A DNA stretch of 64,000 bases from Varroa destructor (taxonomy: Eukaryota; Arthropoda; Arachnida; Mesostigmata; Varroidae), in contig NW_019211454.1 in the NCBI RefSeq assembly GCF_002443255.2, positions 66,146,179-66,210,178 on the forward strand. The letters are read 5' to 3'. Positions 21,000 through 34,119 of this stretch are shown here, one piece after another. Every line of letters starts with the position of its first letter. Position 1 is the stretch's first letter. Position numbers and translations under genes: made by a program. Under the pieces are notes generated by a model, which worked only from the letters and a program-made list of their open reading frames with translations, was not told the DNA's origin and did not search any database.

Positions 21000-23900
21000 A
21001 AATTGCAAAATAGAATTTAACTAAAATAAATGGATAAATGCGTTCATCAACTTCTGTATAGAGTAAGAGATGAAGCTAATATTTGGTCACAAACTAAGCA
21101 AAGTCACTCAATTTTAGAAGGAGCGCACGTGGTTCTTGTCTTGTTCTAGAAACTACAACGGAATTGATATTTAAATTCGGCTGAACACACGCACGAGTAA
21201 AGCAGATGCACCAATAATCAATTCGGTACGAACTGCGTTAGAGACCCAGTCCTATTGTGAGATATTTCCCACTACATTGAGATTTCTGCTGTATGTACCG
21301 AATTAAGCCAACGCCATCGGCATTTCTTTGCAAGTTTTGGAATATAGAAATGCTATCGTACTTACTAAGCTGAAAAGAAGGATGGGAGGAACCGAGAGGC
21401 AATGGAGAAATAATTCTGACGAGAGCTATCCTTCGCACAACATACTAGGACAACAATGATCGTTGTGGGACGGGGAAAAGTGCGGTCGGGTTTTACGTTC
21501 TTATCGTATAAAATTATGCTTGTCAAGAACACCAACGACATGTGGAGTGATTATTAAAAGAACGTAACAAACACAATGAAATTGCACTGGAAATAACATC
21601 CTAGAAGGCTTACATATTAAAGACAGATATGACACAGTAAAGATATGAACCCCATGATATTCATCACCAACACCTACGATATGTGAGCTGACTAGGATGT
21701 ATAGATCACAATTGATGCTTGTTCTCGGATAGCTTGTTACTGATATCGTTTTGCACAAAAGAAAATAAACTAAAACAATGCTTACAGCACATGTGATTTC
21801 GTACGAGTCATACGTAGTGTCTCATTCCGTGTCAAAGAAATTATCCACTTATTACGTGTAATTATACTATAAGTGAAATGTTGTAGACCGTATTCAGATT
21901 ATGTTTTCAAATTTGCCCGCGCAACTTATGGCGACTAGTGATAATGGCTGTCGACGAAAGGCTTCTGCCTTTTGGCCATAAAGCGCACCATGAAAACTTG
22001 CGTGGACCCCATGAGCTGTACAAGTACCATAAACTTTCTTTACCAAATATTGCGTTAAATGTATAGCTATTTGAGCCATGTTCTTAAACCAACGACCCTT
22101 TTTGTTTACACGTAGGAACTCAATCATCGTAAAAGTTTTTTCCTAGATTTTGCATGCGTTTGCACGTGACAAAACTTTTTTTACAATAAAACACCTATTT
22201 TTTGGAAGCCTACACAAGTCCACTGTTTCTTAAAGTCACTAGCCAAATGTTGCATGTAGACGGTTCTCGAGGAGAATTATCCTTGCATTATACAAATGAT
22301 ATCTTACTATGTTGATCGCTTTTACCTATGATCATGTACAAAGATACCGCAATAAGTCTAAGAGATAAATGTGACTCGGAAAATCAGAATCGACAGACGA
22401 GAATGTGTAAATACGCATGTATAGATTACATATATAAATATGAAACAGCTTATAAATTGTCGTCTGCTAGCTTAAATATCTAACTATCATCTCGTGATAG
22501 CGACCAGCTCTTTTCATTACTGTTTATGCTAACTTGCGTAATGACGCAATTTCCGCACGAATAACAACTTTTTTTTTTTTGTAGAAAGAAAAGCGCTTAC
22601 TAACTGTCTTCTATGACAGATTACACATTTGTGAGCTTGTAAGGACTTTGCGAATTCAAAGAAAGCTTTCAAAGTTATTCTTTCTCAACCTCCACTAAAC
22701 TTCCATGCCGCGGTAGGCTTTTAGAATCGTGCATGACACAACATGGCACAGGGTACGCCAAAGGGTGCGGTAAGAAATGTCTCGTTCTGATTATCGTTGT
22801 CGTACAATGCCAACACCATTAAAGCTTACGACGGTTGTGTTCGTATGTTTCTTCGTAGCTACTTCGGCAATTGCTAAAAACGAGCATACAAAGTAGAATT
22901 GGAATCTCGAATTCAGTTACTCTTTAGTGAGACTATTCGTTACTGGTGCATCTTCTAAAAAAAACCTCAGATACGTGCAAAGCGTTGGCAGCGGCATTCT
23001 CGATAGAACCTCTAACATCATCAGCTTGACTTATCACAATGAATCGCTATTTAACGAGAGTGCGAACAAGACACGTCGTCTTTCGTCGAAATAACTGGAA
23101 AAGCTACAAGGTGTAGCCGACTTCGTGTAATCTCGGTTCAATAGGCCAAGCTACACAGAGGCCGATGCTGCCTTTGCCAACTCAATAATTGCGACGACAT
23201 AACATTCATTAGAGTGCAGCAAATTATAAGGCTATATATAATTAGGTCACGCAGGTTCGTGGTCACGTTGCTTAAACAAAGAAGCGTGAATATATACCGC
23301 ATGTATAGAATACGTTGTTGCCACAAGGCGCGTGACCTGTTGAGCTCGCTCTATGATGTGTGTAAAAAAAGTACATGCAAAGCATATACTAGTCCAAGAT
23401 GGATTTCATTTGTAAGTGAAGCCGCTTAGCCTGAAACAAAAAAAAAAACTCCAGTCTAGTAAAATTTTAGTCCTCGGGTAGACATATGTGGAGCTACTCG
23501 ATTTGTCATCATAATAATTTTACTTACGAATTTGATGTTTAATATCTTTTGCTTGGTCTTAGCTGGCCGTGAATAGCATCGTATCGGTTTAGGATGCACG
23601 GGTGGAGATGCGAGAAAGAAAAAACGCAGGACAAGGACTATGGAATGCAGCATTAATTTTGCTTGCAGCGCCATAAGAACGAACAGTTTCAAAAGCCCCG
23701 AGGGAATACAATCAGAACGAAAAGCTGTTAAGGGTCGATTGTTGGCGCTTGGAAAGTGAGGTTTACACAAGGAGCGATTGCTTGGCGAACTCCTTGTCTG
23801 ATTCTTCCATTGATTTAAACCGCGCCCGGGGCAAATTCGACACAATGGAGAACTGTAGTTTCCCACGTTAGACGAATTTGCTTTCGCAGTAAACTACCTC

Positions 23901-26900
23901 AGTTCTCCTGTCATTACGTCAATTCAATAGATAAATAAAAACCTGTGTAAGCCTTCAGTTGATCATGTTTCATTCTACTCGAATGTGTTATTATTGATGA
24001 TCGAGTTCACTGCGGTTTCATAACACTTATAACCAGCCCATAATGTAAACGTTACAGCAAAATTGCCGCGGGATGAATGTAACCTGAATGTTGAAATATA
24101 TATGGGATGCTAGTGGATACGATTTAGCAGCGTCACGGCTAGGGCTACCTGGAGGTGGAGTTCGATCGCGCTGCAAATGGGCAGCAAAGGGCCGCTTTCT
24201 TTGGTTGTTTGTATCATTTTTCTGCCAAACGCTGCTTTCCACAGTTAGGTTTGTACTGCGGTCCTTTTGTTTCGTTCTCTGACCTTTTCTCGATTCTGTC
24301 AATTCAAACAAATGCACACCGGAGTCGGCTGTGTGCTGTCGTAGTGTTGAATCACTTTGACGAAAGCTCGCGGACGTTTTTCCTCTATCTTGTTCCGTTC
24401 TGTTGCTTGGCAACTACGTATGAAAACCTGAAAAGCTAGATACTAGCTGGAACCTTCCTGTTTATCTTGTGAATAGTTGCCTTAGCGCTTGTATGAGGGG
24501 CTGGTTGCTTGATCTCACGTTCTCTTTCTTGTTCGTCCCAAACCGGGCTAACGGCAAAAACGAAACAAGTTCAGGAATACTGCCATATTCTTTGTCTTGG
24601 AGATAACAGCAACAATAATGACGACAGTGGCTCCCTCACCAACAATATCAGCAGTGTTTGTATGCAGCAGGCAGCGTTAGACCGAGTTGACCCAGTCCCC
24701 GTCGGGGTCCCTCTGAACAGGAACTGCGCGCTAGCCAAACATTTGCTTAATCTGCCGCTTCGACGTAGCCCCACTGGGCTTCAGGTCCTGCTTTTGTTGC
24801 ATATAGCTTTTGCCTGGCCTACTAACTCAGTTGAAATGTTGTAATGGCACCGCCTCTTGCGATTTGCCTGAAACGTGGATAGACGCCGGAAAACAGAAAA
24901 CGACAAAGAAGACCGTATACCCCATGAGGAGTGGTGATGGCTATAACGAACTAGGCAAGTAACGATAAGAAGCTCAATGTTTAGCTTATCGCTTTCAGTA
25001 GTTATCCAAGGCATCGGATGTTTTTCAGCAGTGTTTGAAGATGTTCGTTTGCATTGCTTCGACTTTGGTATAGCATTTCTTCATACATGCAATTTAAGCT
25101 ATACAAGAAAAGTTTGCGGTAGCGCATCTAGTTATTAATTACCGGAAGTAGATCAATTATTATAAAACTGTTATGAACAGTATGAGGAATTTTTGTACAA
25201 AAACAAGTATAAGAAAGGTCTTCCGTGTACGGTTCTTTTGCAGCGGTACAATCGGCTTCTAGAAAATCCACAATGAGTCTCTTTCCACGATATACGTATA
25301 GAAGTGGTAAAAAGACTTTTTGGTTACTACCCTGTGTTTGTCTGCAATCATTTTTCAACTTTGCCACTTTCCAGGTGCAATGAGTGGAATAAGAAGCCAA
25401 CGAGTCTTGCAGTCGCCACGGATGGTCTTCAAGAGAAACGTCGACTTTTGGGTTTGAGCGAAAAAAGCTAAGTCGAAAAGCCCACTGCCCCAAGGTAGCT
25501 TTCGAAGCAGTCGCTAGTGGGTCAATGGCAAGTTATCTAGTTGACAGAACTTTACAGGCGCTGCAACGCTACTCAGTGCGCATTTCGCCATCCATCCGCG
25601 CCATATAGACGCATCAGATATGCTTCAGATTGGTACGACTTGGCGATCAGCGTATCTACCTTTGAGGACCAAAACGGGTGCCGGCCAACAGTGCAGTTAC
25701 TGTGGAATGATTATGTAAATATTGAACAATTATTGTGTGGCATCCATGTTCGAACAGAGTAGTTATGAAATACACTTTTCGTTCAAGATTTATGTATTAA
25801 AATTTATACAACGTAGCGCAGATAATTACAAAAGAATCCATTACCTATATGTATATGGCAGTACCATTTTTCACCAACATCAAATAAAAATTTTGAACAT
25901 TTTCCTGGATTTTACAAGGACAGACATTTAGGTTAAGGAGCTACTGGCATCTGTGTATATTTTATATTGTTGTGTTTTCGTAGGGGCACAGTCACTTTAT
26001 CAATTTGATTAGAAAACGAAATCGTGGTTGGGGTGCAGAGCAGAAATCAAATAGGGTAGGAGTTTATTCAGAGTAAGATCTGACATAGTCCACTATCGTA
26101 ACACCGAGAGAATGTATCACTTATACCGTCCAAGTCGCCAACATAAAGAGAAAAAAATAAAGATGCCAGGTTACATTCATGTATATGACTATACACCACA
26201 ACTGACCTTCAAAGGGTTATTTACGATTTGACATCGGTTTCCCAATATCGTGGACGCTTTATCGAATGAATTTTCAATAGGAATATATTCTCCAACACTA
26301 TTGATAATATACGGTTACTAAGAATACTATTTTGATATTTGTATGATTTCCTGCTGTCGCCTGAATTGACTGAGTCTTTTAAGAGGGAGCCATCACTTTA
26401 TATTACCAACAGACCCAATGGAAGCTCAATATGTCAGAGAGAGGTACTTCCTCCTAACTACTTCGTTACTTCCATGCGGGAACGTGTATGTATTATATAC
26501 ATTCCATACCAGACTGCCCACAATTGCTACAGGGTCTCGTCTACTACCCAACGTCCGTCCAATACTTTTCATTGGAGCGTCTTTGTCTTGCCCCTGCCTT
26601 ACGACTACAGACTTTCCCTTTTTCTCTCATTCTCGTGAACAGCCCATGAAGTGCCCTCATGGGGGACTATCCGTGCAGGATCTTTCAGGGAAAACTCCTT
26701 CTACATAAGGCTAGTTCCCCCTATAAGAGGGAGCGTCGCAAGAACAAATGATGGTATGGTCTTGCCACTTCCGACCAATAAAGGCTGCCGACGACATGGC
26801 AATAGGCGGACGACACGGTGTGAGAGTGACACATTGAAGGCTTCGAAGTAGCACTTCAACTCTCGCACCCCTGCAGCACGCTTTATCGGAGACAGAGATA

Positions 26901-27360
26901 AAGAATGCGAACTCCCAAGCAACGACATGAGTTATGTTTACGTTCGTTGTTGGATAATAGATATACCTTTCTAATTCAAAGCTGCATTCGGTGAAAACGG
27001 TAAACGGTACCTTTCGTACTAGCTTATCTGGTTTAGAGCAGTTGGCTGAATTTATTAATCGTTTACGTCAGTACACTAAATAGTATCACACATTTTTCAT
27101 ATGTCAAAGCGCCTTTACCGTCTCACCCAGAACTCGTGGTCTGGACGCGCTAAATGTAAAAAATTATACCCCTACATTTATTCCTGCTCTTCCTTCCTTT
27201 TTAGAGATATCTAGACTTCCAGAGAAGTACGGGTATTCTTGCCCTTTATAAACCAACAAATAGCTAGCTACCGGCTGATGATAGCGATGTGTTGGCGAAT
27301 GTATGGTATCGCTTAAGGCAGCATAGGAACTGTGTACGCTCGCGATTGAACTCCTTGCGG
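21000..27360. other. Mostly no gene seen
   Basis: Longer open stretches without an ATG or paired splice sites occur on the minus strand at 23456-23866, 24027-24413 and 25128-25493, and on the plus strand at 24509-24844, which contains an Asn/Asp-rich low-complexity run. A possible terminal exon lies at 26643-26708, after a long CT tract ending in AG at 26641-26642. None is recognisable. Confidence 0.35.
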
Positions 27361-28400
27361 GGCCGACTCCAGACGTTAGATTCGGCATGCACGTTTACCG
27401 ATCTCCAACCACTCACCCACAAGGGGTCCCACTAGGGATCTTTCCGCTCACCGCCTACAGTCTGCCGCCTCGACAGGCCTCCGTCGTCTTCAGCGCTACA
27501 ACTACCACTGCTGCTTTAGCCACCCATATCCATAGAACCCTGCTACACGAATATCCGAACGAGGTTGACGTGTGAACGGCCCCCTGACGGGTAGGGCTAC
27601 TTGGCTGAGTCGGAGGGCAGTGCCGGCCCAAATAACACCAAATGCCGAGGAGGAAACGGAGCAGCAGGCCAAGGGCGAAGGCCCAACGAATCAACCCGAC
27701 CTAGTCTATGCAGAGGTATGCAGCGTTCTGTTGGTTGCGAAATAGTTGCCGCCAGTTGCCAGTAGTTGCAGTAGGCCAAAACAGCAGCACAATCTTCTCC
27801 GAGCAGAGAGGAAAAGACAAGATATTTTCTTTACTACGCAGGATGCGAAGCCAGACGCGAGCACCAGAACTGTAACGTTGCTCTTCGAAACTAGCGCGGT
27901 CCCATTGAAGGACTGCGAAAGCAGTACTCCCGCGAAAGGCTGCATCAACTATGAAGGACGCCTGCAGCAGACTCAGGCAACGTAAGCAAAGGAGCTCTCC
28001 TTTCCCGTTTTCGTGCCTCTTCTTGTTCTCCTTTTTCGTTTACCCGTTCGTCGCTTTCCTCGTCTTCGCCTACTTCGTTTTTTTCTAGCTTTTGCCTGCA
28101 AATGCCAGTCGGAAAAGGGTTGAAATGGCCGCGAGCGTGAAGCCTCAGGAGAGGTTTTTATATATTTTCTTTGTATGTCCGCTGTTTCCGCTACTGTTCG
28201 ATTCACCTGGTCTTCGTTTTCGACAACACACCACGGGCGTGCCGTTGCTCACGTCCTGCTGATGTTGCTGATACTGCTGCTACAATCTACTGCGTTCTTT
28301 GGCTGTCGTCTCACCAACCTGGCCGGCTCAGGATCTGACTTCGGCTTCATTGCGATGCTGTCTCGTTCGTCGTAGCGGACCAGGCCTCAAGAGACGACGA
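27360..28400. promoter_or_regulatory. GC- and CpG-rich block, possible promoter or leader region
   Basis: This kilobase is clearly richer in G+C and CG dinucleotides than the DNA on either side and includes a long pyrimidine tract at about 27995-28085. No TATA box or transcription start was assigned. Patches with the same look occur at 41.64-42.3, 44.4-45.05, 59.2-60.2 and 61.3-62.2 kb. Confidence 0.25.
27719..27981 (+). CDS. Candidate exon with strong donor, unrecognised
   Basis: A frame open across this span reads as a hydrophilic peptide (such as KQQHNLLRAERKRQDIFF). Its stop lies inside GGCAAC|GTAAGC, a strong donor with GT at 27982-27983. A CAG near 27772 could be the acceptor, though its pyrimidine tract is poor. 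It sits in a CpG-rich block (27.4-28.4 kb) that could equally be a promoter and untranslated leader. The left border is uncertain. Confidence 0.22.
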
Positions 28401-31400
28401 GAAAAGAAGATGGAACGGTGTCTCTATGTCGGATCTCCGTAAGCCGAGCCTATCAAGAAGCTTGCCTTCCTTTCTAACATCCTCGGCGTCTTTTTTTTCT
28501 ACTCGAGGACGCCGATGTGTCTGTTAGCAAGTAGTAATAGTCATGCTATATAGAATTTTGAGGCTAGCATTGTAAGTGGCAGTGAGCAGTAGTATGATGG
28601 TCGCTCCATCAATTGCAAGAGAAATGATGACTGTTATGTAGAAAAGTTATAATGCTAGCTCGTCTAATTTTTCTACGTCATTGTCTATCATTATTTTATC
28701 ACTTTCCATAGCAGATGCCTCAATGCTATTTAAAGCGCACTCTGCGTTCTGATGGTCAGTTACTACGAGAAACATCGACAACATGTTAGCTACTTTCCTG
28801 AAAAATCTCATATTAGGGGACTTGTGTGTGAATGGTTGACGAAAGTAATCTATGCCCTCAGAAGAAACCGTCAGACTGTGTCGACCTGCAGACAATCAGC
28901 CTTCCCGCTCTGAAGGGCTCCCTTCCGCAGGACGAAAGACGCTTTGCCTTAGTGTACCATGTCTCTATCACGATCATATGCAGACCGTGGCGCTAGTGAA
29001 GATGGGAATGGAGCGTGACGCGTGTTGTTGTATCGTAATTGGATATCGTTGTTTTTTCTTTGAGATTCTCGTTACTTGCAGCTGAGTAGACAGTGTGGCA
29101 GGAAAAACCTTAAGATGATTTCTCCGAACATGATTACGTCCGTGATTACGTACAGCCTGGAAAGCGTGACCTGTTATATTATTGTTTACGTTTGTTTCGC
29201 TTCCCCTTATTACAAAGCAGTTAATTAAATATTTTTCTATTTTAGTACTATTTGTTCTACTTGTGAGTTGTCCAACGGTAAATCAAAATTCATTTTACTT
29301 TTACTTATGTCGTTTTCATATAATTTGGCAGCTTCACCACACGTTTTTCACGGAGGAGTCTGGTTCACACTGACAAAATAGTTTTAACATTGTGCACTTA
29401 CCCTAGGAAGTTTTGTCAGGTTTGCCAAAGACGCAACCAAGAGCACCGAAGTTTGAATTATCTCTGAGCATTTAATCGAAGATCCGGTAACGTATTTTTA
29501 ACCTCTACGATGCGACAAGCTATAGTTGAAATATCTATGCGAGAGATTTTAGTTGGCTGCGAAATGTTAGCTTTGCTTAAAATAAAAAAAAAATTGCTAA
29601 AAATTACTATTTTGAACATTGAATTAAACGAAATACCATCCTCGTCAATTTCGATCAGTGGCTACTTGCATAGATCCCTAACATCTATATATCTCTTGTT
29701 TCACTTAGATCCGTCGGAAGAAAGGCGGTTTTATAGATTCGGCAGATCTCGTCTATAAAAGGAACGATCTACCAACACATACGAAATGAGTCTTACAATG
29801 CCTTATTCCATTTGTACATTAAGGGCAAATTTGGTATTCAAAGCACGTTAGTTCTCGACGCTGACAAAGCACCGACCATTTGATTGCAAAAAAACTAATA
29901 AAATAATTCAAAATACAAAAGAGATAGAAGGAAATGTGACGCTTACTTGAATTTTAATGCATGGAACATATATTCTTCTGCTTAGAGTTACCAACCATGT
30001 GTTTCTGCAGTTACATACATATAGGGATTGCGATTGATCCCTGCCTGCTGAACGCCACGGGCACAAATTCTCATGCATATCCTTCGGAGCAACTGGTAAA
30101 TGATAAATTTTTTTTTTTTTCATTGTTCATGCTTAACCGGACAGATGAATATAGATTACACCATAATAAGTTCAGCTTCATAGATAGGTAAGTTCAGTTT
30201 TCCGCCTGCTGCTCGTGCCAGTTCGGCCTCAGCGCGCCAAACAAAAAAATCCTTGTTGCAAAGATTTACCATATAAATTAATCGAAAACTTCCGGAACCA
30301 TATTGAGGATAATACGACAAACAGTAAAAATTATATTTTGAACATTTTATCATCAAATTTGGCTTAACAGCTGTTTCGTTATTGGAAACCTTAGTCTCTG
30401 TCATACGAAGAACTCCCTATAAGACAGGCCTTTAAAGTACAGCAATATCTTTTGTCAGCACTAACTAATAATTTTCAATTTAAAGTATGATCACCGTCTA
30501 TACTATAATTGTTCTGTTAGCAAATCGTGTTCGCCATCTGTGTTCAATCTTCATGTTTATATATCGGTAGGCCATTAAATTTGAGCGTCATATTAGGTGG
30601 AGGTGCCACACACGAATAACCTCTTTCCTAACGAAATAAATTTTTTTTTTCTTTCTAGTGCATTGTCTGTGGTACCTAAAAATGCCATTGAAAATAACCG
30701 GTTTGTTTGCAGGTTCGCTGAACAATAACAGTACACAACATCAGTACGTATAGCATCTTTCAATTGTTCGTTCGACTAAAGCAACGACGACCAGTGACAG
30801 CCCATAGGGTGAGAACAGATCAGCTGGCTTTTTTTTCATGCATTGAAGTTGGACACTTTTGGTCTTTTTCCCGATCCATCGATTTCCCCCCGGTGGCTCT
30901 AATCCAGGGCAAAAAAGTTATCCGTCACAAAATTCACCTGTGTTTCGCCAAGGTCGCTGAGCCTAAGTTTAACTAGAAAGAGAACCCCACTTTGCCACCG
31001 AACAACTTTTTAATGCGTAGACGATCGACAGGAAGACATGCGAGTGAATGAGCTAGCTATGAAAAGCAATGGCCCTGAAAGCACGTCTCCTATTGTTATG
31101 AAATTTCAAAGGTGCATATTGGGAAAAATCAGCATGTGTTCGTTTAGCTTTTATAAGCACATCAAGCAAATATCTACACTAGATCCTTTCTAATCATATC
31201 TCTGCATATGTACGTTATGTTCTACCGTAATGAAAAGCGGAGTGACAGCCCGGTGTCATTTGCAGCAGTTTCGCAAGCGTACGTATTTTTCGAACTTGAG
31301 GCCGTAATGACAGTGCTTCCGAACTCAAAACGAAACCGACCACTATATATAGAAGCAGAATAGAAAAAGTTTGACTTGTCTGTGCAGATGGGTTAGATAT

Positions 31401-34070
31401 TTATATCTTTGAGTGATCTTCGGGAGGGTCGACCGGTACTGCTACAGTTTTCGTCGTTGGTCGTGGAGAAGATTTGGCCTTTAGCAGTGTACTCGATAAA
31501 GGGAGACACGTATATCGAGGATTATGTCCATGCAACAAGATTATGTTGTTTAATTATTACACAGCTTACTGCATTAGTGTGGGGTTTAGCAAGCTCTGAG
31601 GGCCACGACAGCTTTATCCATATATTGATTCAGATAATACGTGAAACTTTTTAGCTTGAGGTGCAATTATCGAAATACTGAGGAAGGATGGCCAGGTCCA
31701 TAAAGTGCATCGAGGCTGTCTATTTTTTTCAGTCGCGAACTCTTTGTGTTGATCTGACGTTTTGATACTACTGCACCGTGTTTAATTACGATCCTGCGTT
31801 TGCCGCTAAAACAATTAAGAGGTCTGACGCTATTCTGCTTTCAATGTAGCGGCGAAAACAACTGAAATACTGTGAATAGAAAGAGGCTTTGACATAAAAG
31901 AAGATTAAAGAGACATAAAAAAGAAATATATATGTATGAACTGAATGTATGAAAAATAAATCTATATATATATATATAATTTTTTTTTATCAACTAATGA
32001 GAGCCTACGGTAAGGATGCTTAGCTCAAATTGTAGAATAATTTTCTTACCACGTTCATATTTCAGTCTTCCATCGCAGTATTGTTTATTTAGAAAATGTA
32101 GCCACGTCAATCACCACTATAAGTTGCGGCCATCACAATATATTGTATGAATAGTATAGTATATGTCATAGTGTCAGGGTATTGTCATACTGTGTTCGAA
32201 AAAAAGTGAGATCAAAGCAATAATTGATTTTATTCTTTTGTTCTTAGTTATATTGATGCATACTGGATGAATCAAAGCGACGTGGGCGGATAGTACTAGC
32301 TTTATTGAGGACATGTTATGCCACTGAAGTAATTGTCCCATAGTGGGTAAGTTGAGGGCAAGCTTTGTGCTGATCAATTTAGCAACGGATGTCAGTGTTC
32401 ACCTTTAGGGTGAAGCAACGAACGAAGCAGAGATTCGATGTCACCTACAAAGTTCCCTAGTACATGTCGAATCGGCATGGCTGAACGAGCACGAGACACC
32501 TCATATGAGTAAGCATAATTGAGCAGCTTAGGTGTACCTTACAAGTTACGGCGATAACAAGCAGTCTAACAAACTGACAAACCAAAAAGGCGACAAATCG
32601 TCTCTGATTTGCAATAAAGGAACATTTGTGAAAATTATAGTAATACAGTATGTCTTTATCTGGAGAAAGCTGAGAAAATATTAGGTTTCAAACAGCATGG
32701 TGAGAAATAGTCGATCTCAGAGGTTCTACTGCATCCGGTAGAATATCAGAGTACACTTCTACAACTGACTGTTTCTTATACTGGTATAATAGTTAATTAT
32801 TATACAATTATTGCATTATTATACATTATTAAAATAAGAATAATTAATATGCGTTAATATTATTTATTTATTAATAATATGCAAAAACTCCATATTGGTC
32901 TCGTAAAAATTACTTTGAATCGAATGTTCGCGTTCGATTTCAGTGTTTTTTTATTTTTTTTTTCCATTTATTATATTATGTTTATTATTAAATTATCAAT
33001 ATTTTAGGGTATGCTAACCGCCTTAAAGTATTTCGCATCACTTGTGAAAGGCCAATTATCACGATATAAGACTGCGCACGCATCAGCCTCTTCCCTTTTT
33101 CCTTCGACGCCCATACTGTGTCTGCTTACGAGGGGCATAACTTAATATTAAAGCAAGTTGTTGCATTACGGCCAACAGCATGTTTGTTATCAGCCTAAAA
33201 CCTTCAATGAGTTAAGAGCAATCTCGTAGTAAATACAACTGAAATACCGATGCATCGCCACGGAGGATGGTAAGGACTTTTCCTTTTAACGATATTGATT
33301 GGGTTGAAATAAACAATTCTGGATTCCCATAGGAAAGTGTTTATCTAACGTTTGTTTCTGAAAACAACAGCAGAAGAGAAATCCTGGTATTTTTTTATCA
33401 CTTATCTTTAGCGCACTATCAATTTTTCGACACCCGTCATGTTGTGCCCCACGTTAATGAAGACGTCCCATAAAAAAGCCACGCTGGTATATAGAACGCC
33501 AATTTCAAAGTTTTAAAGGTTATACGCTTAAATTAATATGCTAAAAGTCGACATATTATCGCTAGTAGGCGACTGGCGCCGATATCTTCTTCTCTAGAGG
33601 GGGTAGCTTAGCGTTAGGGGTACTTTTGGGGTAAATGGAGCTGGTATTACAAACAGCGGTAAATGCCAGCGACGACTGCCAAAGATTTGGTAGGCTCACT
33701 GCTGTACTAGCGTTACCGTTGCATTCTTATCAAGACACAAAGTAATAATGATAATTAAGTGACTATATCCGGAATAACCGCTTCACTCTTTGTGAGTAAA
33801 TAAGACAAAACTGAATTACCATCATTAATTTTAGCTCTGTTCTTTACAGAAACGGAATCATTAGCGTGACTGATTAACTATTATTCAAAGTAATTACTAT
33901 AGCACGCGTAAATCACAATTAGATAAAAAGCTGTATGCGGGATGAGTTTAGCAAAGACGACACTAATGTCTGTTTAGGGTTCGTGTTTTAGCGTTACTAA
34001 CACGTTCTCAACAATCACCCTGTGTGCGATCAAAGAAATCAACAAGACCTTTACGCAGTGAAAATACAAA
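28400..34070. other. No confirmed gene; AT-rich core
   Basis: An ATG frame at 29510-29758 (82 codons, A at -3) and one at 31397-31654 without an ATG have no other support. A very AT-rich block lies at 32780-33005. A short (TA)n run lies near 31962-31978. Confidence 0.4.
30145..30187 (+). CDS. Candidate 43-nt mini-exon, unrecognised
   Basis: A run of 14 T followed by pyrimidines leads to CAG at 30142-30144. Forty-three bases later GATAG|GTAAGT gives a consensus donor (GT at 30188-30189). One frame is open across it and continues upstream to an ATG at 29961. The borders are good, but the exon is too short to judge coding content. Confidence 0.22.
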
Positions 34071-34072
34071 TC

Positions 34073-34073
<1 letters not shown>

Positions 34074-34112
<39 letters not shown>
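34074..34112. repeat. (TA)n microsatellite, 39 nt
   Basis: An uninterrupted TA dinucleotide tract, the longest simple repeat in the window. It can form cruciforms and is likely polymorphic in length. Confidence 0.97.
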
Positions 34113-34114
<2 letters not shown>

Positions 34115-34119
34115 AAAAA

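Noticed and set aside
29510..29758. ATG frame of 82 codons with A at -3
   Set aside because: No splice site, domain or conservation evidence; kept only as a note.
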